Notes: generated by a model not told the origin, from the sequence alone. DNA of 64,000 nt from Blattamonas nauphoetae (GCA_033064195.1 JARBJD010000228.1:57048-121047), one strand, 5' to 3'. Positions 45,436 to 56,312 are shown, counted from the stretch's first letter. A program made the numbers and translations.

Positions 45436-46885
45436 TCACTTGCGGACGTGGCAGCTGCATGCGTGATAGCATCCATCTCCCACATACATGGATTTATCGA
45501 GGCACATGTTTTGCACAGCACCTTCCGGATATTTGCAGACCTTGAGGTTTGGCTTCTCCTCAGTCACGGTAATGGGAACATCCTGCTTGGCGTCCCATGG
45601 GAAAACATACTGGGTCAGACCCTGTTCAGCGCGCATGGCGTCGATGGCCTTTTGGTTGGCCGGCTCGATGATAACACCACCAAGCTTAATCTGCTCGTGG
45701 TATGCTTCGCATTCCTTCTCTCCAGCAACATAGATTCTGTCTTCGGGGTGAGCTTTCTTAGCTGTGCGGAGTTCACGCATGATATCTCCTGCTGATTTCT
45801 TGAACTCCTCAAGAGTGGTGAAGGCCTCAACGTTGGCAGCGAAGAAGAAATGTCCGAGCTCAATTGGACCAGCGGATCCGTCGGGCTTGGTTCCGTACAG
45901 AGCGCGGAGGAAGTTGGCCTGTGAGAGAGAAGCTGAGAGAACCTCAACAACAGTGGCGTATCCATATCCTTTGTACCCTCCGAGTTCCTCACCAGCACCT
46001 CCGAGTGGGAGGAGGGCGTGGGTGCCCTTTGTGAGACCAGTGAGGACTTGTTGAGCATCGGTGCAGGGTTGGCCTTTGTCGTCAATCACCCATCCTGCGG
46101 GCACGGGGCGGTTCTCGCGAACGTATTGTTCAATGCGGCCACGTTGGGCAATGCTGGTAGCGCAATCAAGGTTGAAGTCAAAGTCTGAGTGAAGATGGAT
46201 GGATCAGATGATTAAGGGGAGGAAAAGCGAGATACCTTCATCGGTTGGGAATGCAAAGGCGAGTGGGTTTGTTCCGAGCATGTTCTCAACAGCACCAGTT
46301 GGCGGGATGGATGGACGAGCGTTAGTTCCACACATTCCGACGCAGCCTTGGGCAGCGGCCATGCTGGTGTAGTATCCAGCAATACCGTAATGGGTACTGT
46401 TGCGGCACACAACCATTCCGAGACCATGTTGCTAAATAGCGGGAGAAGAGAGCGAGGGAGATTTGAGTGGTTGATTGAAATGACGAACCTTTGCCTTATC
46501 AATGGCCATTTGCATGGCAATTTTGCTGATGGGGTGGCCAAGGCTGTTATGAGCATCGATAACAGCTGTGGTTGATGTTTCTTTCACGATGTCGTATTTA
46601 ACTGCAGTTTCCAAGATTCCTTTCTATGAGCGATATATGTGCATGGACAAAGAGAAATATACCTTGACACGATCGTAGTAGATGGGCTTCAGACGGCCAA
46701 TTCCGTGGGTTTCGTGGCCACGTCTGTCTGATTCGGTGAGGATGTCGGCGACAACAGCGGCGTGTTTGGGCTCAACACCAATCTTGATGAGGACATCGCG
46801 TGAGAAGTTCTCAAGAATATCAAATGGAATGCGGTAAGAGGTCTAACAATCAAATAGTTGATGCATAAAAAGAGAGACAAACCAT
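45436..46885 (-). CDS. Ldh_2-family malate/L-lactate-type dehydrogenase
   Basis: Exons 46885-46883, 46842-46663, 46623-46489, 46431-46236 and 46184-45436 give 420 aa. Introns are 40, 39, 57 and 51 bp. The first coding exon is just the ATG, with the intron following directly. Motifs of the Ldh_2 fold are complete: ESDRRGHETHGIGRL, TTAVIDAHNSLGHPISKIAM, NSTHYGIAGYYTSMAAAQG, NMLGTNPLAFAFP, GGYKGYGYATVVEVLSASLS and a later GEKECEAYHEQIKLGG. The family reduces oxaloacetate or related 2-oxoacids with NAD(P)H; substrate cannot be read from sequence. The C-terminus ends in a Cys-rich tail (NMCLDKSMYVGDGCYHACSC) absent from typical members. Without a targeting peptide it is likely cytosolic. Coding bias is strong, suggesting high expression. 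Confidence 0.9.
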
Positions 46886-47069
46886 TTTAGTCTAGATCGA
46901 CCCACATGTGTACTTTTTTGCGTAGAGAACGTTCATGGACTGCGAGTATGTCAATGATACCCCGGTGATGTTGTTATACAATTATATATGCGCGTTTCAC
47001 GTTCAAAGATTCATGTTCATATCATATTGTCTTGGTATGATGGCTGGTCACCACAAAAATGTTCCCAGC

Positions 47070-49862
47070 TCAAAACAAAGCGAACAAAGTCTCATCCAAC
47101 TCCTCCTCTTCTTCTATCTCTTCTCTTTGTCGTAGCCAGGGACTACTACGTCTGTCATTTCTCTCCTCCCACACAGGGATCCAGCAATTCCCTCCATCAT
47201 GAACAAGCGCAATCACCATGAAAGTGTCACATCTCGCCTCGATTGCGTCTTCCCCTCCTTCATTCACAAAGGCGTGTCTCCACTCCACTTCCACCTCATC
47301 CCACTGCAACCCTGCACCATGACTGGAGAGCGAACGAGTGGTGTTTGACGTCAGACTGATCATTCGATCAGATGTTCGAGAAAAATTGACAATCGGACGA
47401 TCAACCATTTCATCGACAGCTGTCTGTGCAACAATAACAGCCAATTTCCGAATCGACGGCTCTCTTTCAGTCAAAGGCCGCCCATTCCATTTTCGTAGTT
47501 TGGTGCAGGCGCGAGTGATCCACCAATCGGATGACGTCTTCCGAGTGACGTTGTGTTGGAGAAGGACGGTGAGTGCATTCACTCCCAAACTGTGTACAGC
47601 CTCGTTCGGGATGAAATGTTTGAGTTCTGTCATGATTCGTTCGATACGCCCAAAAATGATGAATCGTCGCTGTTTCATCGAGTTTGTGTTTTGCGTTCGA
47701 CGCTGGCGCGGCACCTCAACGGGATCCTCACATGGAAGGATGGAGTTTGTTGTGCGGAGAGAGACGAAGAGGAAGGAGAGAACAATTTCCGACTGGATGG
47801 ACCAATCCAGACATGTGATCAGGTGGCAGATCATCTGAGATTGTTCCTTGTCCCGCTGTCCGTCTTTGCTTGTCACAAACTCGACCAACTCGTCGACAAC
47901 ACGATCAATCAGGCCACGAGGACTGGATGGAGCATCGTTCAGTCGCAGAAACGGAGCGGGGATGGTTGTGAATCGTGCAGGGATTCGGATGGAACCCGAG
48001 CGAAATGTGGATGAGTCGCGAGTGGGCACATGTCTTGTGACTGAGCGATCATGGTTTGACAGAAATGGAAGGATTGCCAGTGTGAGGACAGTAACATCGG
48101 AAGTGGAGATGAACGAAGAGACAGACGTGACGAACAGAAACTGAACGTCCATAAGTTGTTGATAATGAGTTCCAGATTGTAGGAGAGTGATGGTTGAGGC
48201 GAACAATTCTGGAAGTTGTGGCATAACATCATCAAGCAGTGTGTTCACATCCTCCCATTCCTGTTCCGTCTCCACCATCGCTTTCTCAAACAACACTGAG
48301 AGGATCTGAGTGGCTTTCGATGCAACTTGTGGGTGAGAGAGTCGCTGTGCAAGATCCCACAATCTCCGCCCCGATCGGACGAGAAGAGGCAGAGCTGTCT
48401 CCACCCGCTCCAGCTTCTGAGGGAACGCAACCTCGACAAGAAGACAGACAAGCGAGATCAGTCTTTCAGTGTCGAACAAGTCCAGCTGACCCAAAACAGC
48501 TGAGAGCGGGATCAGAGCAGTGGGGTCGTTGAATGGGTCGACATTGATGACGAGCCAGATGCGGAGAACATATTCGCAAGCTTCCTGCTCGTTCATGCCC
48601 TCTCTCATCGCTTCCACCAATCTCAGGGCAATATCAGCAGTAGTAACTCTGTCTTCAGCGCGAACAACACTGTAATTCTCATCTTCTGTGGGGCAAAAGA
48701 GGATTTTTGTGACTTGACCGAGAAGATGGATATGGTCTGACGACAGATCAACTTGGGGAGGGACGAAGGTGGCGAGAAACGAAGGGAAAAAAAAGAGAGG
48801 CAAAGAAGACGAGCTTCGTGTCCAATTTGCTTGTTCCGGGAGGAAGGTCTGAAGCAAACTGTTCTGGAGAGCGCTGGGAAGCTGCTTTGCGACTCTGAAG
48901 AAAAGAGAGTATAGAAGATTGAATAATGGCGTGAATTCCGCGGAGTAATGATCATCTGGGACGAAGCCAAACATTAAATGATGGTGCACGTAAATACAAG
49001 CAGAGAAGCCTGTTTGGGAGAGAGGCAAAGATTGGTGATGAGAAAGTCTCTCTGTGGTTGAAGTTGGATCGGAAGCAATGATGTCCAACTGTGTGGAGAT
49101 TGCAGCGAGGAAGAGGGATGAAATAGAGCACGTTAAGTTCATTCTTCGCATCTTTTCAGATCGTTCAATCCTCAGATCCTGGCCATCGTCTTCATCCAGA
49201 GAATTTATAAGACCTAGACTGGATGTGGGTGTAGATCGTTCTTTGGAGTCTTTACGGAATTGTTGGAGGATATATGAGCAGGCTTCAGTAAAGTTTGCAT
49301 TGTCCTGAAGTTGATCGAGCAGATTGCTTCCCAATTCCGTCAAAAGTGGCTTCACAGGTGTGCTACACAGTAAATCTACCAAGACATTCTTCTCCAGTTT
49401 TGTTAACCGGCACATGAGATCCTCGGCAGCTTGTGAGAGAGTCATGTCAGTTGAGCGAGTCAACAGGGCAATATGAGCAAGCGCAGGGAGAATCACGGCA
49501 GTTTCATTCGATTGACACTGAGGGTTTGTATCGACTGAATAAAGTTGAGACAGCAATTGCACCAGAAGCAGGAGATGGGAATGTGTATTTGGATCGATGT
49601 ATGGTTCATCTTGAGGTGTATTAAAACTGGCGATGTCAACATTTTCGATAGTATCAAACAGATACGTATCACACAAATGAATGAGGGCAGTTTTCTTCTT
49701 CAGAGACTGACTTACAAAGGTGTCAACGGAGATGGCAATGAGATGCTCCAAGCACTAAAGATACGACGAGATGAAAACAAAATACTCGACTTGAGGAAGT
49801 TGAAGTCGTGATATCTCTGGGGTGTTTGGACAAGAATTGATATATGTGTGAGGATATCTCAT
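47070..49862 (-). CDS. Orphan 918-aa helical (HEAT-like) protein
   Basis: Exons 49862-49791 and 49754-47070 (36-bp intron) give 918 aa. The upstream exon (MRYPHTYINSCPNTPEISRL) is chosen because its ATG joins in frame to CLEHLIAISVDTFVSQSL. The body is Leu-rich with regularly spaced helices (for example HLLLLVQLLSQLY, ALAHIALLTRSTD, ERLISLVCLLVEVAF and FLSNHDRSV), consistent with an alpha solenoid of HEAT or ARM type. The end is acidic (REEIEEEEELDETLFALF). No membrane span or catalytic motif is visible. I could not assign a family; nuclear transport, trafficking or chromatin scaffolds are all possible. It lies 184 bp upstream of the dehydrogenase on the same strand. Confidence 0.75.
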
Positions 49863-50298
49863 AAGTGAACATTTGGGAGTTGTTGACAGTATTGCAGACT
49901 ATGACATCGGTAATAACAGAAAAAAGATCAGACCGAACAGTTCAATGATCGACAGAATATTGGAGAAGAATTCCTTTGAGGCCATGATGGAATGTGAAGA
50001 GACAAACTTGGTTGTGATGAACAGTCGGATCCATGAGTAGATACGAGAATTGACCGAATTGAAAGAACATAAACGTTTCGAAAATGGCTTTAGGGACATC
50101 TAGAAAAGGTTACCGACGGATTAATAAAGAAATACGGCGGAGAACTTTGAGGAGATCCCGACAGCTTGATTCTGATTTGTTGTGTAGAACATCTTGATAG
50201 AGCTGAGAGGGAAGTGAAACGACTGGATCAGATTGGTCTGTATTCAGTGAATCTGATAGCATTGTGGAATGAACCCACAATTTTGGTCATTTGTCAAT
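49863..50298. other. Intergenic; nothing recognised
   Basis: Upstream region of the 918-aa protein gene. Short frames only (minus 49899-50099 is hydrophobic at its end but not convincing). Confidence 0.5.
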
Positions 50299-50565
50299 TT
50301 AACCTGTTCTTACGACCAAAAATTCAAAGAAAATTACAAACACGATGATGACGACCACGGCAGCGACAATCCCAGAGGCAGAGTTGGAGTTACTGTTGGA
50401 TTTCTCTCGTTCTGATGACTTGAACAATTCAAAAAAAGGAATCAAACAAAATTCTGTGATAGATGTGTCACATTCGACTGTTATGACACACCACACCCTG
50501 TTTATACCAATCATGAAAGAAAGTGGTAAAAGAATGGACGGGCAGGGGTTTGAATGCCAGTCCAC
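50299..50565 (-). pseudogene. Relic of a beta-helix protein membrane anchor
   Basis: The minus frame contains ASGIVAAVVVIIVFVIFFEF, a membrane segment like that of the complete gene next door (IVAAVVVIIVVVVVV). At DNA level 50341-50371 is identical over 31 bp to 50752-50782 inside that gene. The rest of the 88-aa frame has no beta-helix repeats. It looks like a partial tandem duplicate of the 3' end that has decayed, or a recombination footprint. Confidence 0.55.
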
Positions 50566-50634
50566 AGCTTACAAGGCGGGTGGGTGAGTCAATAGCTTAC
50601 AAGTTTGGTGGGGTCAGAATTATTGCGGTTCTGA

Positions 50635-52734
50635 TTATTCATTCGAGACGTCCTGCGCTTCCATCTCCTGCCCCATCCCTTCATTCCCAGATGGACCTGA
50701 ATCATCCGTCACTTTCTTCGCTTTCTTCTTCTTGTTCACGACAACGACCACCACGATGATGACGACCACGGCAGCGACAATCACCACAGAGCCCACAATT
50801 ATCACCACCAGCGCCCAAATCGGCAATTTCGGACTTTCTGGATCGTCCCCTGGTTCTTCCCCTGGTTCGGCGTCGGAACGAGGATCTGAGCCTTTCTTCG
50901 CCACTCTCGCTGATTCGTCCACGAACGCTGGAATCGCTTCGTCTGGCTTCCCAGAATATCCCGATGTCGTCACTCCAACAATCAACTTGTCTGAGCTGCA
51001 GTGCAAGTTCGTGATCTTCGACGCATCCAGTTTTCCATCCTTCAAATCCGACGCGTCTACCGAAAACAGAATGTCCAGATGGTCGAAATCTCCACTGTCA
51101 TCGTGCTCGACGAAGCAATTCTTCATTTCATAGCTCTTTTCGCTGTTGTAATAGTAGTCGCCAGGGAATGAGAAATCTAAGTCTTCGAATGAGAGTCGGA
51201 TCAGGAATCCATTTGGGAGAACAGGTGCTCGGCATTTCGACACAAGCACGTCTTCCATGTACAGCTTGTTCGTCCAGATCATTCCGGCTCCACTCGACTT
51301 GGTTGATTCGCAATCTTCAAAGCGAACTTGCTTCATCGTCAGACTGTCACACAAGAAAGTCGACCCAACATGCACTCCTTTGCAGTTCCGAAATGTCGTC
51401 TTGTCGCAAATCGTGACAGGCCCAGGATGGAAGACATGACAGCAGCCCCACTTGTGGGTGACATATTCCCCATCGACCTTCTCAGCTGTGCAATTCTCAA
51501 ACAAACAGTTCTTGATGACATTTTCCTGAACCTCAAACTGGCCCAAGGACCCGCCAATCAAATCGAGTTCTAAGAAGATTGGAGTGCAATCCTTGAAAGT
51601 GACATTGTTGACTTCGATGGATCCTTCACAATTTTTGAGGTAAGTGACAAAGTCACCAGTACATTCGGTAAAGCTGCAGTTTTTGACGAGAAAGTGAGGA
51701 GGGGTGTCGTCATCGATGCGCTTATCTGTTAGATAAATCACTAGTGCCCCAGAGCGCTTTTCTCGACCCCCACAGTTTGTGAAGGTGCACGATTGAACTG
51801 TGGTGTCGACGCCCCTGGAAGGGTAGAGACAGAGGGTTCCACCCCATGGTGAAATCGCATCCGACCAGTGGCAATCCTCGACGAGCAGAGGGATGGGGTG
51901 TTCACATACATAAGGATCAGTGTAATCTGCGTTGGAGTACGACAGATCTCGCCGTGTGTTGGAGTAGCGAAGATCAAGATGGCTCAGTTTGAACGATTTC
52001 CCCGAAATCGGAGCATCTGTGATTGACCCGTAAAGGTCATCGGTCACGTTCCAGAACGACGACGAGTCAAGGTTCATCTGGAATGCCGCTTCAGATTCAA
52101 TCTCACAGGCTTGTTCAAGGCTAAGGACTTCTGTGTTTTCTGGTCCGTGAGAGAGAGGGGAGGTCGCAATCACATGGTCCACATTCGAGAATCGAGACGA
52201 TGTGATTGAAGCGGTGTATGACGAGCATCCAAAGATCGCCGATGATCCAACTGTCACCGAGTCCATAATACACCCACACACCGTTAGATGGCACGAGTGA
52301 GTCGGGGAGATCACCATTTCAGGAAGAAGCGATCGGCCAGTCAATGTAATCCATGAAAGAACAATATCTCCTCCATTCGAAAGAAACGGTGACAAGTCGC
52401 TCCCAATGTCCAGTGTGCAGCGAGATATCGATACAAACGAGTTCTTCGCCATTTCTGCAATTCGATAGCTTCCAGAAACACTCATGTCTACTTTTCCAAC
52501 CAATAATGTCGAGTTTATCACATCAAACAGTGTTCCCATCTCTCCCGAAACTCCCTGGATGCTTGATGATGATGCCGTTCTCAACGAGAAACATCCATCC
52601 ATGATTTTCGAGTTGCGAGAGAAATATGCGTCTTCCAACAGAACCACTTCAGCATCCGAGTTCGAGCCAGAACCGAGAACGGTAGAGATATCAACCAGGG
52701 AATACAGGGTCGAGAACAATACAGCAAACAGCAT
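50635..52734 (-). CDS. Secreted/type I membrane right-handed beta-helix protein
   Basis: A single exon of 699 aa from the ATG at 52734; the frame opens four codons earlier at a TTG. A signal peptide (MLFAVLFSTLYSLVDISTVL) is followed by an ectodomain of irregular repeats with short strands and regularly placed Cys and Asn, such as SCTFTNCGG, NCSFTECTG, NVTFKDCTP, NCLFENCTA, KTTFRNCKG and QVRFEDCES. This is the pattern of pectate-lyase-like parallel beta-helices. Near the C-terminus come a Pro/Glu-rich stalk, a membrane span of about 25 residues (IWALVVIIVGSVVIVAAVVV) and a basic then acidic cytoplasmic tail. It is likely a surface adhesin or glycan-binding protein. Large families of such intron-free genes are known from oxymonads and other flagellates. 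No catalytic residues could be identified. Confidence 0.85.
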   Translation of the reverse strand: MLFAVLFSTLYSLVDISTVLGSGSNSDAEVVLLEDAYFSRNSKIMDGCFSLRTASSSSIQGVSGEMGTLFDVINSTLLVGKVDMSVSGSYRIAEMAKNSFVSISRCTLDIGSDLSPFLSNGGDIVLSWITLTGRSLLPEMVISPTHSCHLTVCGCIMDSVTVGSSAIFGCSSYTASITSSRFSNVDHVIATSPLSHGPENTEVLSLEQACEIESEAAFQMNLDSSSFWNVTDDLYGSITDAPISGKSFKLSHLDLRYSNTRRDLSYSNADYTDPYVCEHPIPLLVEDCHWSDAISPWGGTLCLYPSRGVDTTVQSCTFTNCGGREKRSGALVIYLTDKRIDDDTPPHFLVKNCSFTECTGDFVTYLKNCEGSIEVNNVTFKDCTPIFLELDLIGGSLGQFEVQENVIKNCLFENCTAEKVDGEYVTHKWGCCHVFHPGPVTICDKTTFRNCKGVHVGSTFLCDSLTMKQVRFEDCESTKSSGAGMIWTNKLYMEDVLVSKCRAPVLPNGFLIRLSFEDLDFSFPGDYYYNSEKSYEMKNCFVEHDDSGDFDHLDILFSVDASDLKDGKLDASKITNLHCSSDKLIVGVTTSGYSGKPDEAIPAFVDESARVAKKGSDPRSDAEPGEEPGDDPESPKLPIWALVVIIVGSVVIVAAVVVIIVVVVVVNKKKKAKKVTDDSGPSGNEGMGQEMEAQDVSNE

Positions 52735-52935
52735 TGAATAAATCAAAATTTAACTGCAGATCGTGCCCATAGATCCCCCTTTTGACCTCAGATAGTACTT
52801 CGGTCAGAATCCCTTCCGATTTCTCTTTTCCTTGTTGTGAACATGAATTATCTCATATTTCTGAAAAAAGTTACAAAAATAGAACTCTCTGTCGTGTTGG
52901 GAAAGCCTCGCAAAAAGAAAAGCCTGGAAAATGAA
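52735..52935. other. Intergenic, upstream of the beta-helix gene
   Basis: 200 bp between same-strand genes, AT-rich, presumably promoter and 3' end sequences. Confidence 0.5.
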
Positions 52936-54021
52936 TTAATGGTGTGGATTTACGGATAAAAAAGTCCTCCTCAATGTTGGAGTTGTTTCATACGATTCAT
53001 GCGGCGATTTCAACGGATCTGTCTGGGCTTGATGACCTTTGGTTTGGATCGGTCTCGGGAGCACCCTCTCAAACGATGCGATGGGCTGTCTGGCGGATGG
53101 ATGAGACGCTGATTCAATTCGAAGGGTAAACCCACCGCGATTTTGTTTTTCAGAAACCTCGAGAGAATTGGTGTATTGAAAGAGGGCAGGATCGGTTGGC
53201 CGCTTTGGGGAGCGAGATATATCACGTTTCGGCTGACTGGCAAAATAGACTGTACTGGATCTGGATGTGGAAGAATTGAAAGTGGGATGAAACGGCCTGG
53301 ACGAAGGGGAAGAGACTAGGAGTGTCGGTGAAGTGATCTGGTGAGGTGTGTGAGATGATGAGTGTGAATTAGTGTCTGATTGCATCAGACACGTCCCAAT
53401 ACTTTTTGTTGTGACTGTTTTGACAGATGAGGAGTTAAAATATATTTGTTCTGGTTTTAGGTCGGATTTTTGAGTTTCATTGGGATTTTTCTTCTGCTTC
53501 GGGGTGAATGGATTGATAGAATGAACAGGAATGGTAAGTCCAGGCGATAAGGATGGAGTAAAGGCTGGAGCCGTTGGTGACAGACCATTAAAGCGTCCAA
53601 AATGCTTTTCCCAAGGCGATGGGCCGGAGGAGCTAGGTGAGGATGTTGGTGTCAAAGTTGATGTGAGAGGAGGAGAATTGGGGGAAAAATATGATGAGAT
53701 GGGTTGGAGTGGTGAAGATGAAACAGAGTTGTCGGATAGAGGCGAACTTGGTGAAGTCGAAGGAAGATCCAAATGCGAAGAATATGGAAAGAATGACTCG
53801 CCCGTGATGTAAGGATGAGCGAGTGGATCTTCAGAAATTGGGGGTGGTGAAAGGGTAGGATGAATGAATGATGAATGTGGAGGAGGCGAGAGTGAAATTG
53901 TTGGATGGGAATCAATGGGGGACGCAAGTGAGAAGAAATCAATAAATGAATCTGAGTCATGGGAGGTTGAACTTTGAGTGAACCCAGAGAGGAAGAAATC
54001 GTCCGTTGTCGCGTCTTCCAT
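52936..54021 (-). CDS. Ser/Pro-rich low-complexity protein
   Basis: An intronless frame of 361 aa starting MEDATTDDFFLSGFTQSSTS. Over a third of residues are Ser, Pro or Thr, with repeated SPP, TPTSSP and PSSP words (possible phosphorylation sites for Pro-directed kinases). A basic segment lies around FASQPKRDISRSPKRPTDP. There is no folded domain, membrane span or signal peptide. It may be a disordered regulator, and the acidic-hydrophobic start resembles an activation or docking region. Family unknown. Maintenance of a 1.1-kb open frame with biased composition supports a real gene. Confidence 0.65.
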   Translation of the reverse strand: MEDATTDDFFLSGFTQSSTSHDSDSFIDFFSLASPIDSHPTISLSPPPHSSFIHPTLSPPPISEDPLAHPYITGESFFPYSSHLDLPSTSPSSPLSDNSVSSSPLQPISSYFSPNSPPLTSTLTPTSSPSSSGPSPWEKHFGRFNGLSPTAPAFTPSLSPGLTIPVHSINPFTPKQKKNPNETQKSDLKPEQIYFNSSSVKTVTTKSIGTCLMQSDTNSHSSSHTPHQITSPTLLVSSPSSRPFHPTFNSSTSRSSTVYFASQPKRDISRSPKRPTDPALFQYTNSLEVSEKQNRGGFTLRIESASHPSARQPIASFERVLPRPIQTKGHQAQTDPLKSPHESYETTPTLRRTFLSVNPHH

Positions 54022-54220
54022 TTTACATTAATGGGTTGTGATCACTTTATTCCAGCTACATTCGATCAAAAGATATCTTCTTGAAGGTAATCTTCCAGAA
54101 TTATCGCATTATCACCTAATAATTATACCTGCGTGGCCAGCCGAAAAGGCATGGTCATTGGTCAGGGATTCGGATCAAATAATGGGTTCTGATCTTGATC
54201 ACCAATTGGGAAAGTGGTGA

Positions 54221-54621
54221 AAGCGGACCAGTCGATGATGTCCATCTCGCTCACAGTATGTCTCTTTCTCTATTGCATTGTCGTCTGTCGCATTAGATTT
54301 CCTCTGGACCTCTCAACTCACTCTTCATTCTTGTTCGCAGATGTTGGTGGGGATCGTGTGTGCGGACCAGTCGATGATGTCCATCTCGCTCACAGTATGT
54401 CTCTTTCTCTATTGCATTGTCGTCTGTCGCATTAGATTTCCTCTGGACCTCTCAACTCACTCTTCATTCTTGTTCGCAGATGTTGGTGGGGATCGTATGT
54501 GCGGACCAGTCGATGATGTCCATCTCGCTCACAGTATGTCTCTTTCTCTATTGCATTGTCGTCTGTCGCATTAGATTTCCTCTGGACCTCTCAACTCACC
54601 CTTCATTCTTGTTCGCAGATG
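54221..54621 (+). repeat. 139-bp tandem repeat, block 1 (exon-intron-like unit)
   Basis: One diverged partial and two full copies of a 139-bp unit. Each unit holds a 54-bp segment starting at the A of ATG (54341, 54480) that encodes DVGGDRMCGPVDDVHLAH in one frame. It is followed by 85 bp that begin GTATGT and end TTCGCAG. The 85-bp part therefore has correct intron borders and the 54-bp part is a phase-neutral exon. The block ends at 54619 where the next unit is cut off. Copies differ by only one to three bases, so amplification is recent. Confidence 0.85.
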
Positions 54622-55071
54622 TGTAGTTCTCAATGAAATAATCCTCGCGTCACAAAATCGTACTGACGCAGTAATGCTCCTAAAAAATTATCTTTCTTCG
54701 TTTATCATCCCTAAATACATCATTTCTGAACTTTTTTCAATTTCATAACAACATAGAAGTTGTCACGATCAACTCTGAAATCTCACGTTTTTTCAATTTT
54801 TCTCTTTAATGGATGTATTTTGTCCATTGTTTCACATAGAGACCTCTTTTTTTGTTGTTTTCCATCCTTTCCCTGTCTTTGAACTTGTTTTGCAATAAAA
54901 AGTGTGCAAAAATGTGCTGATCTTAGAAAGGCCATTTCATGCGCGATCAGGCTTGAAATCTATAAATTCACCTTTCTTATGTGTACTCAACAACTAAATC
55001 TGAATTCAGTAAAATTTGATTTTTTTCCACGCTCATATATTATTTGCATCATTTCATTGAGATTTACACAG
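54622..55071. other. Non-repeat spacer between the two 139-bp repeat blocks
   Basis: About 450 bp of AT-rich sequence with no gene. Its right edge supplies a different acceptor-like end (TTTACACAG) directly before the first unit of block 2. Confidence 0.6.
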
Positions 55072-55715
55072 ATGTTGGTGGGGATCGTATGTGCGGACCA
55101 GTCGATGATGTCCATCTCGCTCACAGTATGTCTCTTTCTCTATTGCATTGTCGTCTGTCGCATTAGATTTCCTCTGGACCTCTCAACTCACCCTTCATTC
55201 TTGTTCGCAGATGTTGGTGGGGATCGTATGTGCGGACCAGTCGATGATGTCCATCTCGCTCACAGTATGTCTCTTTCTCTATTGCATTGTCGTCTGTCGC
55301 ATTAGATTTCCTCTGGACCTCTCAACTCACCCTTCATTCTTGTTCGCAGATGTTGGTGGGGATCGTATGTGCGAACCAGTCGATGATGTCCATCTCGCTC
55401 ACAGTATGTCTCTTTCTCTATTGCATTGTCGTCTGTCGCATTAGATTTCCTCTGGACCTCTCAACTCACCCTTCATTCTTGTTCGCAGATGTTGGTGGGG
55501 ATCGTATGTGCGAACCAGTCGATGATGTCCATCTCGCTCACAGTATGTCTCTTTCTCTATTGCATTGTCGTCTGTCGCATTAGATTTCCTCTGGACCTCT
55601 CAACTCACTCTTCATTCTTGTTCGCAGATGTTGGTGGGGATCGTATGTGCGAACCAGTCGATGATGTCCATCTCGCTCACAGTATGTCTCTTTCTCTATT
55701 TCATTGTCTTCTGTC
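55072..55715 (+). repeat. 139-bp tandem repeat, block 2 (exon-intron-like unit)
   Basis: Five 54-bp exon-like segments at 55072, 55211, 55350, 55489 and 55628, spaced exactly 139 bp, with four intact 85-bp intron-like spacers and a diverged last spacer. Two sequence classes alternate: GCGGACCAG in early units and GCGAACCAG in later ones, which shows stepwise duplication. No clear upstream or downstream coding exons of a host gene were found, so expression is unproven. Confidence 0.85.
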
Positions 55716-55868
55716 TCAATAGATTTCATCTTGACTGCTCATATCGTTCGTTTTGTCTTTATCCACGTCTCACTTTACTCCTGACATGTTTTCCAAAAAT
55801 GATCTCTCTAAAGTGATTAAATGAAGTGAATTGTATCGGTTCGCTTGGTTCTAGTTGTCTTTGTTCCG

Positions 55869-56312
55869 CTACTTCAGGGCTACGTACATTTCTGCCAGAA
55901 GCTGTTCTGGATCAAGTGATTGGCGCTCTGGTGAGTAGTGCATTCCAAGGTATGAAAAGTATCTTTCACATTCCACTTCAGAACATGGAATGGAACCGAC
56001 TTGGCATGCCAGTTGCTTCAGTTCAATTGCTGGTTTGTCCCTTCCGTACTGCCCCCAGAATGTTGTGAATTTGGTTGAAGAGATGGATTCTGATATTGAT
56101 TCAACGTGATCCAGCCATTCCGAGAACTGTTCCTTGAGTTGTTCAAGAGGCGCACAGGAGAGATGATGTCCATGAGTTTTCAGGGTATTCCAGATTAATG
56201 TGTTGTAGGAACTGAGATTTGTTAGAACATCGATTGTGGGAGAATGAGGAAGAGATCTTTCGTGGGATACGAACGGGAATGGGGGATTGAACCCTGTTCG
56301 AATGTCTCGCAT
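55869..56312 (-). pseudogene. hAT transposase C-terminal (dimerisation) fragment
   Basis: The minus frame of 147 codons ends with FWGQYGRDKPAIELKQLACQ, then VGSIPCSEVECERYFSYLGM and SLDPEQLLAEMYVALK. This is the hAT dimerisation domain (pattern W...yP.L...A...ls.p.ss...ER.FS..g......R..L). The upstream core is missing and no end repeats were found, so it is a fragment. Confidence 0.8.

Noticed and set aside
50520-50620. tRNA-like sequence around GGGTTTGAATGCC
   Set aside because: It lacks a box A at the right distance and any cloverleaf pairing.
54221-55715. CRISPR array
   Set aside because: Repeat and spacer would both be identical between units, the period is 139 bp, and the host is a eukaryote.
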